The notes under the pieces: model-generated
What the model saw: only the letters and a program-made list of their open reading frames with translations
Database searches by the model: none
Told to the model about the DNA's origin: nothing
Translations under genes and position numbers: made by a program
DNA from: Megaleporinus macrocephalus
Lineage: Eukaryota > Chordata > Actinopteri > Characiformes > Anostomidae
Assembly: GCA_021613375.1 (NCBI GenBank)
Contig: CM038721.1
Coordinates: 6,061,486-6,125,485 of the forward strand
Length of the DNA: 64,000 nucleotides
Reading direction: 5' to 3'
Part shown: positions 33,433 to 43,000 of the stretch, piece after piece
How the letters are laid out: every line of letters starts with the position of its first letter
Numbering within the stretch: the first letter of the stretch is position 1

Positions 33433-33666
33433 GATATATATTTTTATCATCGCTGTCCATCTCCATTTTATCAATTTCTTTTTTTGTAAATCATTTGAAC
33501 ATGATAGTTGATGTTTACATTGTGAGACAATTTTTGATGAATCGTCAAATAGAAATGCTCCTAATTAGCTTGGAAAAAATTCTGGTTCCATTGACTGACA
33601 TTGGAAAGTAAGTCCTCTCCAGTACAGTTGCCATTTCAGAGATATATGTTTCTCATTGTACAGCAA

Positions 33667-33667
<1 letters not shown>
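33433..33667 (+). mobile_element. MITE family A, copy 9
   Basis: ATCATCGCTGTCCATCTCCA at the left, GATGAATCGTCAAATAGAAA core, CTCATTGTACAGCAATGATA at the right, running into (TA)n. Same variant subtype as copy 6. Confidence 0.82.

Positions 33668-33668
<1 letters not shown>

Positions 33669-33746
<78 letters not shown>
33669..33746. repeat. (TA)n microsatellite at MITE-A right end
   Basis: About 77 bp of TA at the same place as the tract at 29063 in the other duplicate. Confidence 0.96.
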
Positions 33747-33752
<6 letters not shown>

Positions 33753-33859
33753 TAAAAAGTACCACATCAAAACTCAAGTGTCATCTTCCTTTATGATGTG
33801 ACTATATATCCAAACGATTACGATTATGAAAGTAAACAGCAGCACTTCTCTGACTGTAG

Positions 33860-34090
33860 CCAAGTAGCCAAAGGCCCTTTGTAATGTTCCTGCTTGTGAC
33901 CGTGTCGGCCCGAGGTTTGATTTATCTAATTGGGCGACAAACACTCCGACTTTAATTGAATTTGGGTCTGAACACCAGAGCGGCGTAGTGGTTAAATTAA
34001 ATGCGGTCATAATGTAGTTCATTAAAAATGCTGTGGTGAAATTAGGCGGTAAAAATGTGCCATTCACAAAGAGCCATGAAGCTTAAATGA
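33860..34090. other. possible conserved non-coding element
   Basis: Dense with homeodomain-like words: TTATCTAATTGGGCGACAAA, CTTTAATTGAATTTGG, GGTTAAATTAAATGCGGTCA, TTCATTAAAAATGC, AATTAGGCGG. The first 65 bp recur in the segmental duplicate at 29265-29325. A 97-codon minus-strand frame here has no domain. Confidence 0.35.
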
Positions 34091-34744
34091 ACCCCTCAGA
34101 CAGTTAGTCAAAGGGAAGGGTAACGAATGAGAAGAACTAAATGAGGGAGAGGAAGAGAGAGAGAGAGGGGGCGGATGAGGGCGAGCTGGACTGAGGCGGT
34201 TTTGTGTGTGAGGACTGGTATTATATTACCTTTCACACTGAGCGAGAATGACCACCATATAAAACACACACGGGTAAAGCTACGTGTCATCCACACAACC
34301 GGAAAACGGCGGATAATATATTGAATTTGTTTGACCCATTTAAAGTCAATTCAATCATTCAGTGAGTAGTCTACGGTGCATTGGGGTGGCGGGGCAATGT
34401 GAGCTAAGTAAGGAAGACCGCCAGCCTAACTAGCCAAATTCTTTGTTGCAAATCAGACCAAAAAAGAATAACCAAAGCCATTGCCATGAACATAACCAAT
34501 GGTTAATGATTTCCATCCTTGTTTTTGGTATTTTTTAATATTTCCACTGGTATTGGATATTTTTAGCCTATCTGAGGGAACCTGAATTCCAAGTGGAAGC
34601 TCCTCTTCAGCAAAAACTTCGATATTTATGGCTCACTATGGATCAAAGTCAGAGTTGAAAGCACATTTGGGTTTTTTTCCTAATCTTGGATTAAAATCAT
34701 GGAGCTTTGAGTGACCATATACCATCATTATGACTATGGCTCAC
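34091..34744. other. unassigned sequence with short GA tract
   Basis: (GA)-rich at 34143-34170. Nothing else recognised. Confidence 0.35.
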
Positions 34745-35006
34745 AGCAAGATGATCCAGATTGGATTCCCTGCCCAGTCAGTTGAGTGTGCATGTTCTCC
34801 CCTACTTGAGTGGGTTTCCTCCGGGTTCTCTGGTTTTCCTCCCACAGTCCAAACACATGCATGTTAGGCTGATCGCTCACTCTAAATTGAGTGTGTGTTG
34901 GCCATGCGATGGACTGGAAATACCCCGCCTTCGCCCAATAATGCTGGGATTGGCTCCAGTGACCCCCACTAGCAGGATAAAGCGGAAGATAATGGATGGA
35001 TAGACT
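34745..35006 (+). mobile_element. fish interspersed repeat with ATGGATGGAT tail
   Basis: TGTGCATGTTCTCCCCTACT, GGGTTTCCTCCGGGTTCTCT, TTCCTCCCACAGTCCAAACA, CATGCATGTTAGGCTGATCG, CCCCGCCTTCGCCCAATAAT and AAGATAATGGATGGATAG are successive landmarks of one of the commonest fish repeats. The ATGGATGG tail suggests a retroposon. This is the most complete copy in the window. Confidence 0.8.
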
Positions 35007-35370
35007 AACTTTGCCAAAAGTTTCAGTACTGATTGTTTCATCAGAGTCAGTACTTGACTAGCAAAAACAGTTGTACACACATAAATAAGCATATTTAATC
35101 ATATAAAAAAAAATATATATATATAAATTAAAAAATCTTGGTAGTGATGATTCTAAATGTTCCACACTGATTTTATGGCTGGACTATGGCTGGATCTAAC
35201 TGCTTGCCAAGTGGCCATGAGTTACAGGGTCTCATTTCCTGTTCTAGCAGTTCTAGCCAAAGCCAGTGCTTCAGCCTGCATGCTTTAAAGGACATCATAT
35301 ATAAACGCATTGCAAATATTTCAGTTCCAGAGTTTCTTATTGTTTAAAACATCAACTGATGATTTATTCA
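35007..35370. other. unassigned sequence
   Basis: Short TA-rich run at 35102-35123; nothing else recognised. Confidence 0.35.
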
Positions 35371-35375
35371 AGTAT

Positions 35376-35414
<39 letters not shown>

Positions 35415-35416
35415 TA
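35371..35416. repeat. (TTTA)n microsatellite
   Basis: About eleven ATTT units. It precedes a repeat fragment that looks like the reverse of the ATGGATGG-tailed family, so it may be a degenerate tail. Confidence 0.92.
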
Positions 35417-35560
35417 TTTATTCATCTTCTACACTGCCTATTCTCTTGGGTCATGGTCTCTTGAGGGCTGAAACCTTTCCCAGTGCTCATTGGACAGAAA
35501 GACAGAAAGACTTACGGTAGAGACCTGTCCACCAGGGCGTCAAACGTGTACCAGTCAAAG
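35417..35560 (-). mobile_element. fragment of ATGGATGG-tailed repeat, reverse
   Basis: GGGCTGAAACCTTTCCCAGT, GCTCATTGGACAGAAAGACA and GGTAGAGACCTGTCCACCAG resemble the complement of the 3' part of the 34745 family. Confidence 0.45.
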
Positions 35561-36084
35561 AAAACAGAGAGAAGTCATAGTTCAAACCATTAAAAAATGA
35601 ATAACCAGGCCGAGTTTTATTGATTGTGATGATACATCACCAAGACGTAGGGGAGTTTCCCTCCACATCCTGGATACGCTTCAGTCAGTCCTGTAGCTGT
35701 TTGCGTTATTCAGTCACTGTATCTCAAGCTCTGAAACAGCCTCTGCTACAGGGAGGTTTAGAGTCTTTCTCTGAGATCTCTGTCAGGGACAGTTGATAAA
35801 TGTGCTGTTGAGCTGTGTGACTAAATCTGGGACTCCTCAGGGCTCCTTCCAATCACAGAGTCTACAGCCTAGTTAGACCTACTGCTGAAATCACTAAACC
35901 TGCCTGCCTGCATCCTGCAATGCGTCCTGCACAAAACTCAAATTGCACAGTCAGCGATTTTCAGGAGAGTGTTGTACAAACGCAAACGTTCAGGAACACC
36001 AGTTATGCTATAAGAGCTTAACCTTCAGTACATATATGATACAAAATACATATAAAAACATTGCAAGACAGCACAACATGTGTG

Positions 36085-36087
<3 letters not shown>
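35561..36087. other. unassigned sequence
   Basis: No repeat or gene-like frame recognised. Confidence 0.35.

Positions 36088-36168
<81 letters not shown>
36088..36168. repeat. (TA)n microsatellite
   Basis: About 80 bp of TA ending at the terminus of element F. Confidence 0.96.
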
Positions 36169-36173
<5 letters not shown>

Positions 36174-36977
36174 GATGGAAGAATCAATCATCAATCATAT
36201 CTCTCCAATTTAGCCGATCTCGAGAGCTGATGGCGCTAAACAAATGAGCCTAATTTCTGTATTTCCAGCTAGAGTTTCATCCAGAAAGAGGAGCTATCTG
36301 AACCACTAGGTGGAAATACATACCCTTTCATTTTACTCAGACTGACTAAAGCAGCGGTCTCACGAGAACCGTATGTGACTCAGACTCATCCAGGGCAGTT
36401 TATAACATCTGTAAAATTAGTAACATCAGCGTCTCTCGCAGAGGAACCAAGACGAAGACATTTAACATACTAATCTGATACACACTTCAGAGACACCACA
36501 CAGCTGAACACAGTGAGTATCAGTAAACAGCAGAGCTAGAACACACACAGCTAACACAAAACAAACAACCCAGAACACATACAGACCAGATCTGACCGGT
36601 ACAAACAGAACAGCAGGAGCAACAGCCAGAGAGCTAAAGAACCACAGCCAGAGTGATTGAGTTTATAGTTCTAGATAAGCAGCTCTTCTCGGCTGTAGAA
36701 GACGTTCATTCTGCTGCTTAATATTCCACCTGGATCCACGCTCTGCTGTTCCTAGTAGAGATACTTTTCAGATGTGGCTCTTCTGGAGCTGTAACAAGCG
36801 GTTTACTCCCACATAGTCCAACTTCTAATTTAGTTACAAATATTATACTGTTTCATATGAGCTCCTTAAAAATGGTAATAAATCAGTTTAGACCATGTTT
36901 CATGACTTGCTTGAGCTAATAACTACATGTAGCCCTGCCGTGGCATATAGCCCCACCCTCAGAATCGGCCTCAAAAA
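36169..36977 (-). mobile_element. element F, copy 1 (candidate hAT-like, non-autonomous)
   Basis: The copy at 63588-64000 is the reverse complement of 36550-36977 with high similarity (AGGGCTACATGTAGTTATTA, AAGTCATGAAACATGGTCTA, CCGGTCAGATCTGGTCTG). The left end here reads AGAGATGGAAGAATCAATC; the other copy starts TAGAGATGGACCGATCAGCG, so TAGAGATGGA is shared by opposite ends, as in inverted terminal repeats. The right end is cut at GGCCTCAAAAAC by family B. No coding frame. Confidence 0.75.
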
Positions 36978-37590
36978 CTTTGTAGTTCTACACTTCTACA
37001 CTTTGTAGTCCATCTGACTCGAAAGGACCACCACATAGCCTTGACATTATGTGGGTGGTGGGTCATTCTCAGCACTGCAGTGATGCTAACATGGTGATGG
37101 TGTGTTAGTGTGTGTTGTGCTGGTGTAAATGGATCAGACACAGCAGTGCTGCTAGAGTGTTTAAGCACTGTGTCCACTCACTGTCCACTCTATTAGACAC
37201 TCCTACTACTTGCTGGTCCACCTTGTAGATGTAAAGTCAGAGACAGTAGCTCATCTGCTGCTGCACAGTTTGTGTTCTCTAGTCCTTCATCAGTGCTCAC
37301 AGGATGCCGCCCACAGGACACTGTCGGCTGGAGGTTGCTGGTTGGTGGACGATTCCAACACTGAGGTTTTTAAACACCCACCACCCAAATAATACCTGCT
37401 CTGTGGTGGTCCTGTGAGGGTCCTGACCATTAAAGAACAGGGTGAAAGGAGATAAACAGTGTATGCAGAGGATCAGATGAACTACAGTCTGTAAGTGTTG
37501 CTCCTATATGGTCAGTGGAGCTGATGAAATAAACAATGTGTGTTGATAGAAGGAGATGGTTTGAATGTTATGGCCAGTATTTCCTAAAAC
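36978..37590 (+). mobile_element. family B palindromic repeat, copy 2
   Basis: ACTTTGTAGTTCTACACTTC near the start, GTGGGTCATTCTCAGCACTG, GGTGTGTTAGTGTGTGTTGT, ATGGATCAGACACAGCAGTG, CTGGTCCACCTTGTAGATGT, AATACCTGCTCTGTGGTGGT and the end GAATGTTATGGCCAG. Fuller than copy 1 but also lacks a clean left end. Confidence 0.78.
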
Positions 37591-37599
37591 ACACTATAA

Positions 37600-37733
37600 T
37601 CATTCCAGGTGTTTTACTCACTATAATACCATATGTGTTACTTTATAGTTTTCACAATTATAATATAATAAAATAGCACAAATATAAAAAAATCTGGGTG
37701 AGTGTGTCCAAACTTTTGAATGCCAGAGTATAT
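37600..37733 (+). mobile_element. right half of a Tc1-type MITE
   Basis: ATAATACCATATGTGTTACT, then GAGTGTGTCCAAACTTTTGA ATGCCAGAGTATATA at the end; the same group as 30627-31074. The left end is missing. Confidence 0.7.
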
Positions 37734-38265
37734 ACCATAACTTGTGCACAGCCAGCTAACTTATTTTAAATATCATCATATTCAATATCAAGTCATATAG
37801 AATGAAGAATAAGATTAATTATTATGATTTAAAATATCCACTAACAGTGTAAAAGGTGGACGTGCCCTCATTTCCCACCACTGTATGCACCGCACATGGC
37901 AGGCTGTTGCCATATGGCAACGATTATATTTTCAAGCATTTTTGTCCCAAACTGAAAGCATCCAAACTAGTTTCTTCTCTATGCAAACTGAATTCCGCCT
38001 CCCCGCAGACTGTTTCAGTTTTTTCCTGAAGTTGTCGTGTATAAACACTGAAACATACACAAACTCGGAGAGCGCCTCAGAAGTCAGCCTTCACCATGTG
38101 ATTTAGATGAGAATGAGCAAGCACAGATTGCAAGAGCATGAAGATGTGATTAGACCAAAGTAGAACATTTTAGACAGAACACTTCAGGAAACGAGGGAAC
38201 TACACGTCTGTATTGATTATAAGAAAAATGTTAGAAGAAAGTATCACACAGTAAAGATATTAACT
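37734..38265. other. repeat-free block with a perfect 16-bp palindrome
   Basis: Complex non-coding DNA. GTTGCCATATGGCAAC at 37906-37921 is a perfect palindrome around a CATATG E-box. No gene-like frame. Confidence 0.35.
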
Positions 38266-38740
38266 CAAGATTCAAGAGTTTTCTTGTCATATGTACAGCA
38301 GAACAGACAGTTACACTGTACAATGGAATTTATAGGTCCTTCTCCAGCACATCACAACGACTTCCAATAGAGTTGTGCCAGTCAAACCACTCTATAGGTT
38401 CTTCTCCAGCTCATTCCAAAGACTTCTGATAGAGTTGTGCCAGTCAAACTACTCTATAGGTTCTTCTCCAGCTCATCCCAAAGACTTCCAATAGAGTTGT
38501 GTCTGTCAAACCACTCTATAGGTTCTTCTCCAGCACATCCCAAGCCTTCCAATAGAGTTGTGCCAATAGATTCACCAATAGATAAACATAACAAAAAAAG
38601 AAATAATAAAAATATATATCAAAATATATAAAATATAATATCAGTTGAAGTAAATAAAAGTATTTTTTATATATATAGTTAAAAATATTCATATATGTTA
38701 TATATAAGTTTATATATAAGTTATGGGTCCTATTGTTCTA
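38266..38740. mobile_element. unclassified interspersed repeat, copy 2, carrying a satellite insert
   Basis: Outer parts match 9150-9313 and 9838-10040: ATTCAAGAGTTTTCTTGTCA, TACACTGTACAATGGAATTT, then after the insert ATTCACCAATAGATAAACAT and TCAGTTGAAGTAAATAAAAG. The insert (38331-38568) replaces about 20 bp of the other copy. Confidence 0.72.
38331..38568 (-). repeat. 62-bp transposase-derived array, second locus
   Basis: Four units in reverse orientation relative to 41229-41662. Reversed, units carry CACAACTCTATTGGAAGTCT, TGGGATGAGCTGGAGAAGAA and CTATAGAGTGGTTTGACTGG. Diagnostic variants are shared with the other array: GTCGTTGTGATGTGCTGGAG in the terminal unit, ATCAGAAGTCTTTG in another, and AGGCTTG in another. 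Confidence 0.92.
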
Positions 38741-38754
38741 TTGTTACCAGTTTG

Positions 38755-39171
38755 ACACTGTAACTACAGCAGAATCTATTTTCTCCACCGTTTTCCATAA
38801 GTCTGAAGTCTGAAGCAAGCTTCTTTAAGGAGTTCATGGTTCTATATGGTTGTTGTCCAAATCTAAAGCATCTCCAACCTTGCAGCTTTAGAGGAGAGGC
38901 CAAAAACCTCCTTCACTTTTAATGTAAGTCAATGGAACCAGACTTTTTGGAGCATTTGGAGCATTTCTATTGGTCCGAGCATCATGAAATTTTCATACAA
39001 TGTTCAAACGATGTTGAACAATAAAAATCATCAGAAACAGATATACATGTTCTTCTTTGGACAGCAACAACACACAACCACTGTTTTTGCCGAATAAAGC
39101 ATAGCTGTTATAAAAACATCATCCACTGCTTATGGCGTGAAGTCCTTACGTAGGTGGCCTTCAAAGCTTGA
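38755..39171. repeat. tandem duplication, unit 1 (contains MITE-A copy 10)
   Basis: Unit starts at TGTAACTACAGCAGAATCTA and is repeated at 39172 (TGTAACAACAGCAGAACCTT). Both units share GTTCATGGTTCTATATGGTT, the MITE-A body in reverse, and CATCATCCACTGCTT plus GGTGGCCTTCAAAG. Confidence 0.88.
38860..39080 (-). mobile_element. MITE family A, copy 10 (old subtype)
   Basis: GTTGTTGTCCAAATCTAAAG (degraded left end), GCATCTCCAACCTTGCAGCT, AAGTCAATGGAACCAGA, TTGGTCCGAGCATCATGAAA, TTCTTTGGACAGCAACAACA (right end). Confidence 0.78.
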
Positions 39172-39551
39172 GACTGTAACAACAGCAGAACCTTTTTTCT
39201 CCACCGTTCTCCAACAGTCTGAAGAGCCACTGCACCATGTGAAGCACGGTTCTTTAAGAGGTTCATGGTTCTATATGGTTGTTGTCCAAATCAAAAGCAT
39301 CTCCAAACTTGCAGCTTTAGAGGGGAGGCCAAAATCCTCCTTCACTTTTAATGTAAGTCAATGGAACCTGACTTTTTGGAGCATTTCTATTGGTCTGAGC
39401 ATCATGATATTTCAAATAACATTCAAATGACGTTGAAAAATACAAATTATCAGAGATAGATGTTCTTCTTTGGACAACAACAACACTAGCTGTTATAAAA
39501 ACATCATCCACTGCTTCTGGAGCAAAGTCCTTACCTAGGTGGCCTTCAAAG
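39172..39551. repeat. tandem duplication, unit 2 (contains MITE-A copy 11)
   Basis: Second unit, offset about 417 bp from the first; shorter by small deletions (an AGCATTTGG repeat and part of the sequence after the MITE end are absent). Confidence 0.88.
39288..39478 (-). mobile_element. MITE family A, copy 11
   Basis: Same subtype and same boundaries as copy 10, duplicated with it: GCATCTCCAAACTTGCAGCT to TTCTTTGGACAACAACAACA. Confidence 0.78.
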
Positions 39552-40557
39552 TGTCGCCAAGAATCAGTTCTAAAATCCCTCCTAAGCCATAAACCCTTGT
39601 CCTGGATCAATACGTCCCAAGGAGTTCCACTAAACCATGAAAGGGGCACGAGGGGCACTCTGAGTTATCTGTAGTGGGCAGTTTTATCTCCATTCCTTAT
39701 TTCACCGAGGTTCTTCAACCCAGCGCCAACATCAAAAGAGGTCGAAACCACCAATTTCCTGTTTCAACAGCTCTACTGCTCCTGTATGAAAGGAGGCAGT
39801 TTCCAGGTTAAAAAAAAAAACAGTCCTTAATCATCACAGACATTCGAGGTCAAACCTGAAACAGGCCACAGAGAGGAGTCACTCCATACGGCAGCTTTGG
39901 TAGGTTTAGCTCGTCTGGATTAAGGAAGTGTTTAAGCATCGAGCTGATAAAAAGACTTGCAAGGTCAACAAAAGTGAGTACACGTTTCCTGAGTACATAT
40001 TCATTTGACCTTTTTCCGTTGGGTTGTTTTTTTTTTCAGCTGTATGTCTAAGTCAAAAAAAGAAAAAGCTTATCATTGAGCACATTGACGAAGCTTTCAG
40101 TGGAATGACTTAGAGGGCTTCGAAACACATTTGGGGGGGATCCATCGAGGCATCTTCTTTTTAATCCAAATCTGGCTCCTGGAGCTGTAACCATTGTCTT
40201 ATCCAGGCTCAGTTAAAGCAAGGGGTTTGATTATCAGCTGACAGAATGAATAACCAGCTTAGGAGAACGTATGCACAACAGTAAGCTGTCCTGGGCCTGC
40301 ATTGTCCACTGGTGAACACCAAGTAATCATACAGACACATACTTGCATGCTTTAACGCTTACTCGCATTAAAATGAACCAAGCTATGAAATTCCCATGAC
40401 TATCACCAGACTACACACTGTGTTCCTGTCTGTTAATGCTGCGAGCGGGATCTCGATGTTATGACATCTTTCAACTCCTATGCATTCAAAACACAAAGTG
40501 GGTAGGATAACTTGTTGTGTTTACGGGGCAGGCACGGAGGGCAGATATATAATTTCC
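39552..40557. other. non-coding block
   Basis: Near 39968-39985 CAACAAAAGTGAGTACACG resembles the end of another Tc1/mariner MITE, but no partner end was found. Poly-A at 39810-39820 and poly-T at 40028-40039. Otherwise unassigned. Confidence 0.35.
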
Positions 40558-40805
40558 CAAAAATAATATAAAAGTATCCCAAAAATTGCAACTTTACAGG
40601 AGAGGTCAAAAACTGTCCCCATTTTCTATGCAAGTCAATAGAACCAGAATTTATTCCAAGCTATATTTGGAACCTTTCCATTGGTTCATTCATTATAAAA
40701 CCTATATACAATGCACACACCAGCTGCTGCGTTCGAATGATGTAGAAAAATAAAAATGGACAGAAATAAAGACAGACATGGTTTTCTTTGGACAGCAGTG
40801 ATATG
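40558..40805 (-). mobile_element. MITE family A, copy 12
   Basis: TTGCAACTTTACAGGAGAGG, AAGTCAATAGAACCAGAATT, CATTGGTTCATTCATTATAA, GTTCGAATGATGTAGAAAAA, TTTTCTTTGGACAGCAGTGA. The left terminal repeat is worn. Confidence 0.8.
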
Positions 40806-40954
40806 CAAAGTCTGTTCATTGGGGCCCAGATTAACATTGCCAGGTGTCAGAGTAGAGGAAGGTGGTGGTAGAGGTGGTGAGTGCATGAGGGTCCGGGATA
40901 AAACCAAGCACACTAAGATGCTTAGAAACCAAAAATATGACACCACAAATAAAA

Positions 40955-41842
40955 CACAATGCCAGAATAGGAGTACCAGAATAAGAAGGGAAGTGCATTA
41001 GGCGACACAGCATGCACAGACCCCACTGTACAAGCCTCTGGAGGCAGTGTTATGATTATGGGGCCTTTAGTTGGCCTGGTCGAGACTCAGCAATGTTATG
41101 TGGCTATAAAATAAAGTCAGCTGATCACCAGGTTATCCAATCAACGGATTTGTTCTACCATGATGAAAGGACAACAGTACCAAGATTCTAGGGGCTCTGA
41201 TTGTGGAAGTTCATCTGGAACTGACCAGCACAACTCTATTGGAAGTCTTTGGGATGAGCTGGAGAAGAATCTATAGAGTGGTATGACTGGCACAACTCTA
41301 TTGGAAGTCTTTGGCATGGGCTGGAAAAGAACCTATGGTGTGGTTTGACTGGCATAACTCTATCAGAAGTCTTTGGGATGAGCTGGAGAAGAACCTTTAG
41401 AGTGGTTTGACTGACACAACTCTATTGGAAGTCTTTGGGATGTGCTGAAGAAGGACCTGTGGAGTGGTTTGACTGGCACAACTCTATCGGAAGGCTTGAG
41501 ATGTGCTGGAGAAGAACCTATAGAGTGGTTTGACTGGCACAACTCTATTGGAAGTCTTTGGGATGTGCTGGAGAAGAACCTATAGAGTGGTTTGACTGGC
41601 ACAACTCTATTGGAAGTCGTTGTGATGTGCTGGAGAAGGACCTATGGCGTAGTTTGACTCTCCTGTCGTCAAGACAAGATCTCAGCCTAACATTCAAGCA
41701 ACTCTGGACGGAAATACATGTTGTGACGTTCCATGAGGTCGTTAAAACAATGCCACAGTGAATCTACACCATGCTCAAAGCTAAAGATGGTCCATTCAAA
41801 TATATAACAGTGTGAGACTTTTTTTTTTTGGCCAGACAGTGT
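40955..41842 (+). pseudogene. Tc1-type transposase C-terminal remnant with internal 62-bp array
   Basis: CTGTACAAGCCTCTGGAGGC ... GGCAGTGTTATGATTATGGG reads GGSVMIMG, matching the GGGSVMVWG block of Tc1 transposases; AACTCTATTGGAAGTCTTTG reads NSIGSLWDELEKN, the NPIENLWDELK block after the catalytic Glu. After the array GCAACTCTGGACGGAAATAC and AACAATGCCACAGTGA give a transposase-like C-terminus, then GTGTGAGAC, poly-T and GGCCAGACAGTGT, the element's right end. Several frame breaks; left half absent. Confidence 0.75.
41229..41662 (+). repeat. 62-bp array inside a transposase gene
   Basis: Seven units starting CACAACTCTATTGGAAGTCT at 41229, 41291, 41353, 41415, 41477, 41538 and 41600 (one is 61 bp). 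Each unit spans the transposase segment just after the catalytic Glu. 62 is not a multiple of three, so the expansion destroys the frame. Confidence 0.95.
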
Positions 41843-41908
41843 TTGTATATACGCTGTGTATACAGTCAGCAGTCCCTCACAGGATCAACTGATAGATCTC
41901 CTTTGCTT

Positions 41909-41913
<5 letters not shown>

Positions 41914-41973
<60 letters not shown>
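41914..41973. repeat. (CT)n microsatellite
   Basis: About 60 bp of uninterrupted CT. Confidence 0.97.
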
Positions 41974-41978
<5 letters not shown>

Positions 41979-42476
41979 GCTGTGGTTCTGCTGTGACGTC
42001 AGCAGCGTTGAAGGCTGCAGGCTGGTGATAACTCCGCCGCTGCTTACACTCAGCCAGGCGACACGCCGTGACGAGCCGGCTGCCGCCCGGGCCGCTGCAT
42101 TTTAATTGGCAACTTAATAAGAAGCTTTTGTTCACAGCAGACTCAGTATCAGTAAATTCCAAAAAAAAAATAGCTACTGCTGAGAGCCGGAGCTGCCGGC
42201 GTCAGAACAGCATTTTAGCTGTTTGGTTAATTCTTCTAAGACTGTCTTTCATTTGTTTGGTAAAATGTATGTACAGCATTCATAGCTATAGCCGTCCCTA
42301 ACTCAGTAATGCTACTGGGAAACGAGGGCTGAAATAGTTACTGTTCTATTCACCATATTTCGCCACACCCACTTTCAAGCGTGAGTTTCTTCAGCCTTTG
42401 TGTTAGAACTTCTGGTCAGCTAACCAAAATGAATACAGTTAGATGGGAGTTTGAATGGGACAACACTGTCTGTTAG
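41974..42476. other. GC-rich block, possible conserved non-coding element
   Basis: 42040-42270 changes from CpG-rich (CCGGCTGCCGCCCGGGCCGC) to ATTTTAATTGGCAACTTAAT and TGTTTGGTTAATTCTTCTAA. No protein-like frame. One of the stronger candidates for a regulatory element by texture. Confidence 0.35.
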
Positions 42477-43000
42477 ATTGACCATGAGGTAAACAACCTG
42501 AGAGGACTCAGAAGGGAACCCGATCCTTCTGGTCCACATGGGATAGTCCGGTTAGGACGCAAGTAGAACAAGTTTAATAGTTTACAGAGAAGTTTTCCAG
42601 AGAAAATGTTGTTTCAGCTGTAGTTATATTCATTTTCAGACTTATTACTTGGTAACTTGGCTAACCATCTCATGCTCAAACAAGTCTGAGAACACATTCT
42701 GGTCATATGTTACATGAATGATTGACCACAAGTTAGATTGACCATGAGGTAGACAACCTGAGAGGAACTGAAACTCAGAAGTGAACCTGATCCATTCTGG
42801 TCCACATGGGATAGTCCAGTTAGGATGCAAGTAGAACAAGTTTACTAGTTTACAGAGGGGTCATCCAGAGAAAATATTGTTTCAGCTGTAGTTATATTCA
42901 TTTTCAGACTAATTACTTGGCAACTTGTTCAACCATCTCATGCTCAAACAAGTCTCTGAACACATTCTGATCATATGTTACATGAATGATTGACCACAAT
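42477..43000. repeat. 260-bp tandem duplication
   Basis: Two head-to-tail copies, 42477-42736 and 42737-43000, both starting ATTGACCATGAGGTA and ending ATGAATGATTGACCACAA. About 90% similar by eye, with a small insertion (AACTGAA) in the second. The junction falls at the shared ATTGACCA word. Confidence 0.93.

Larger units (their letters stand above)
32668..33935 (+). repeat. segmental duplication, right copy
   Basis: Collinear with 28655-29325 but 547 bp longer because a Tc1 MITE (32886-33432) is inserted after TCTAGCATATACACA. Similarity runs to CGGCCCGAGGTTTGATTTAT at about 33925. Confidence 0.88.
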
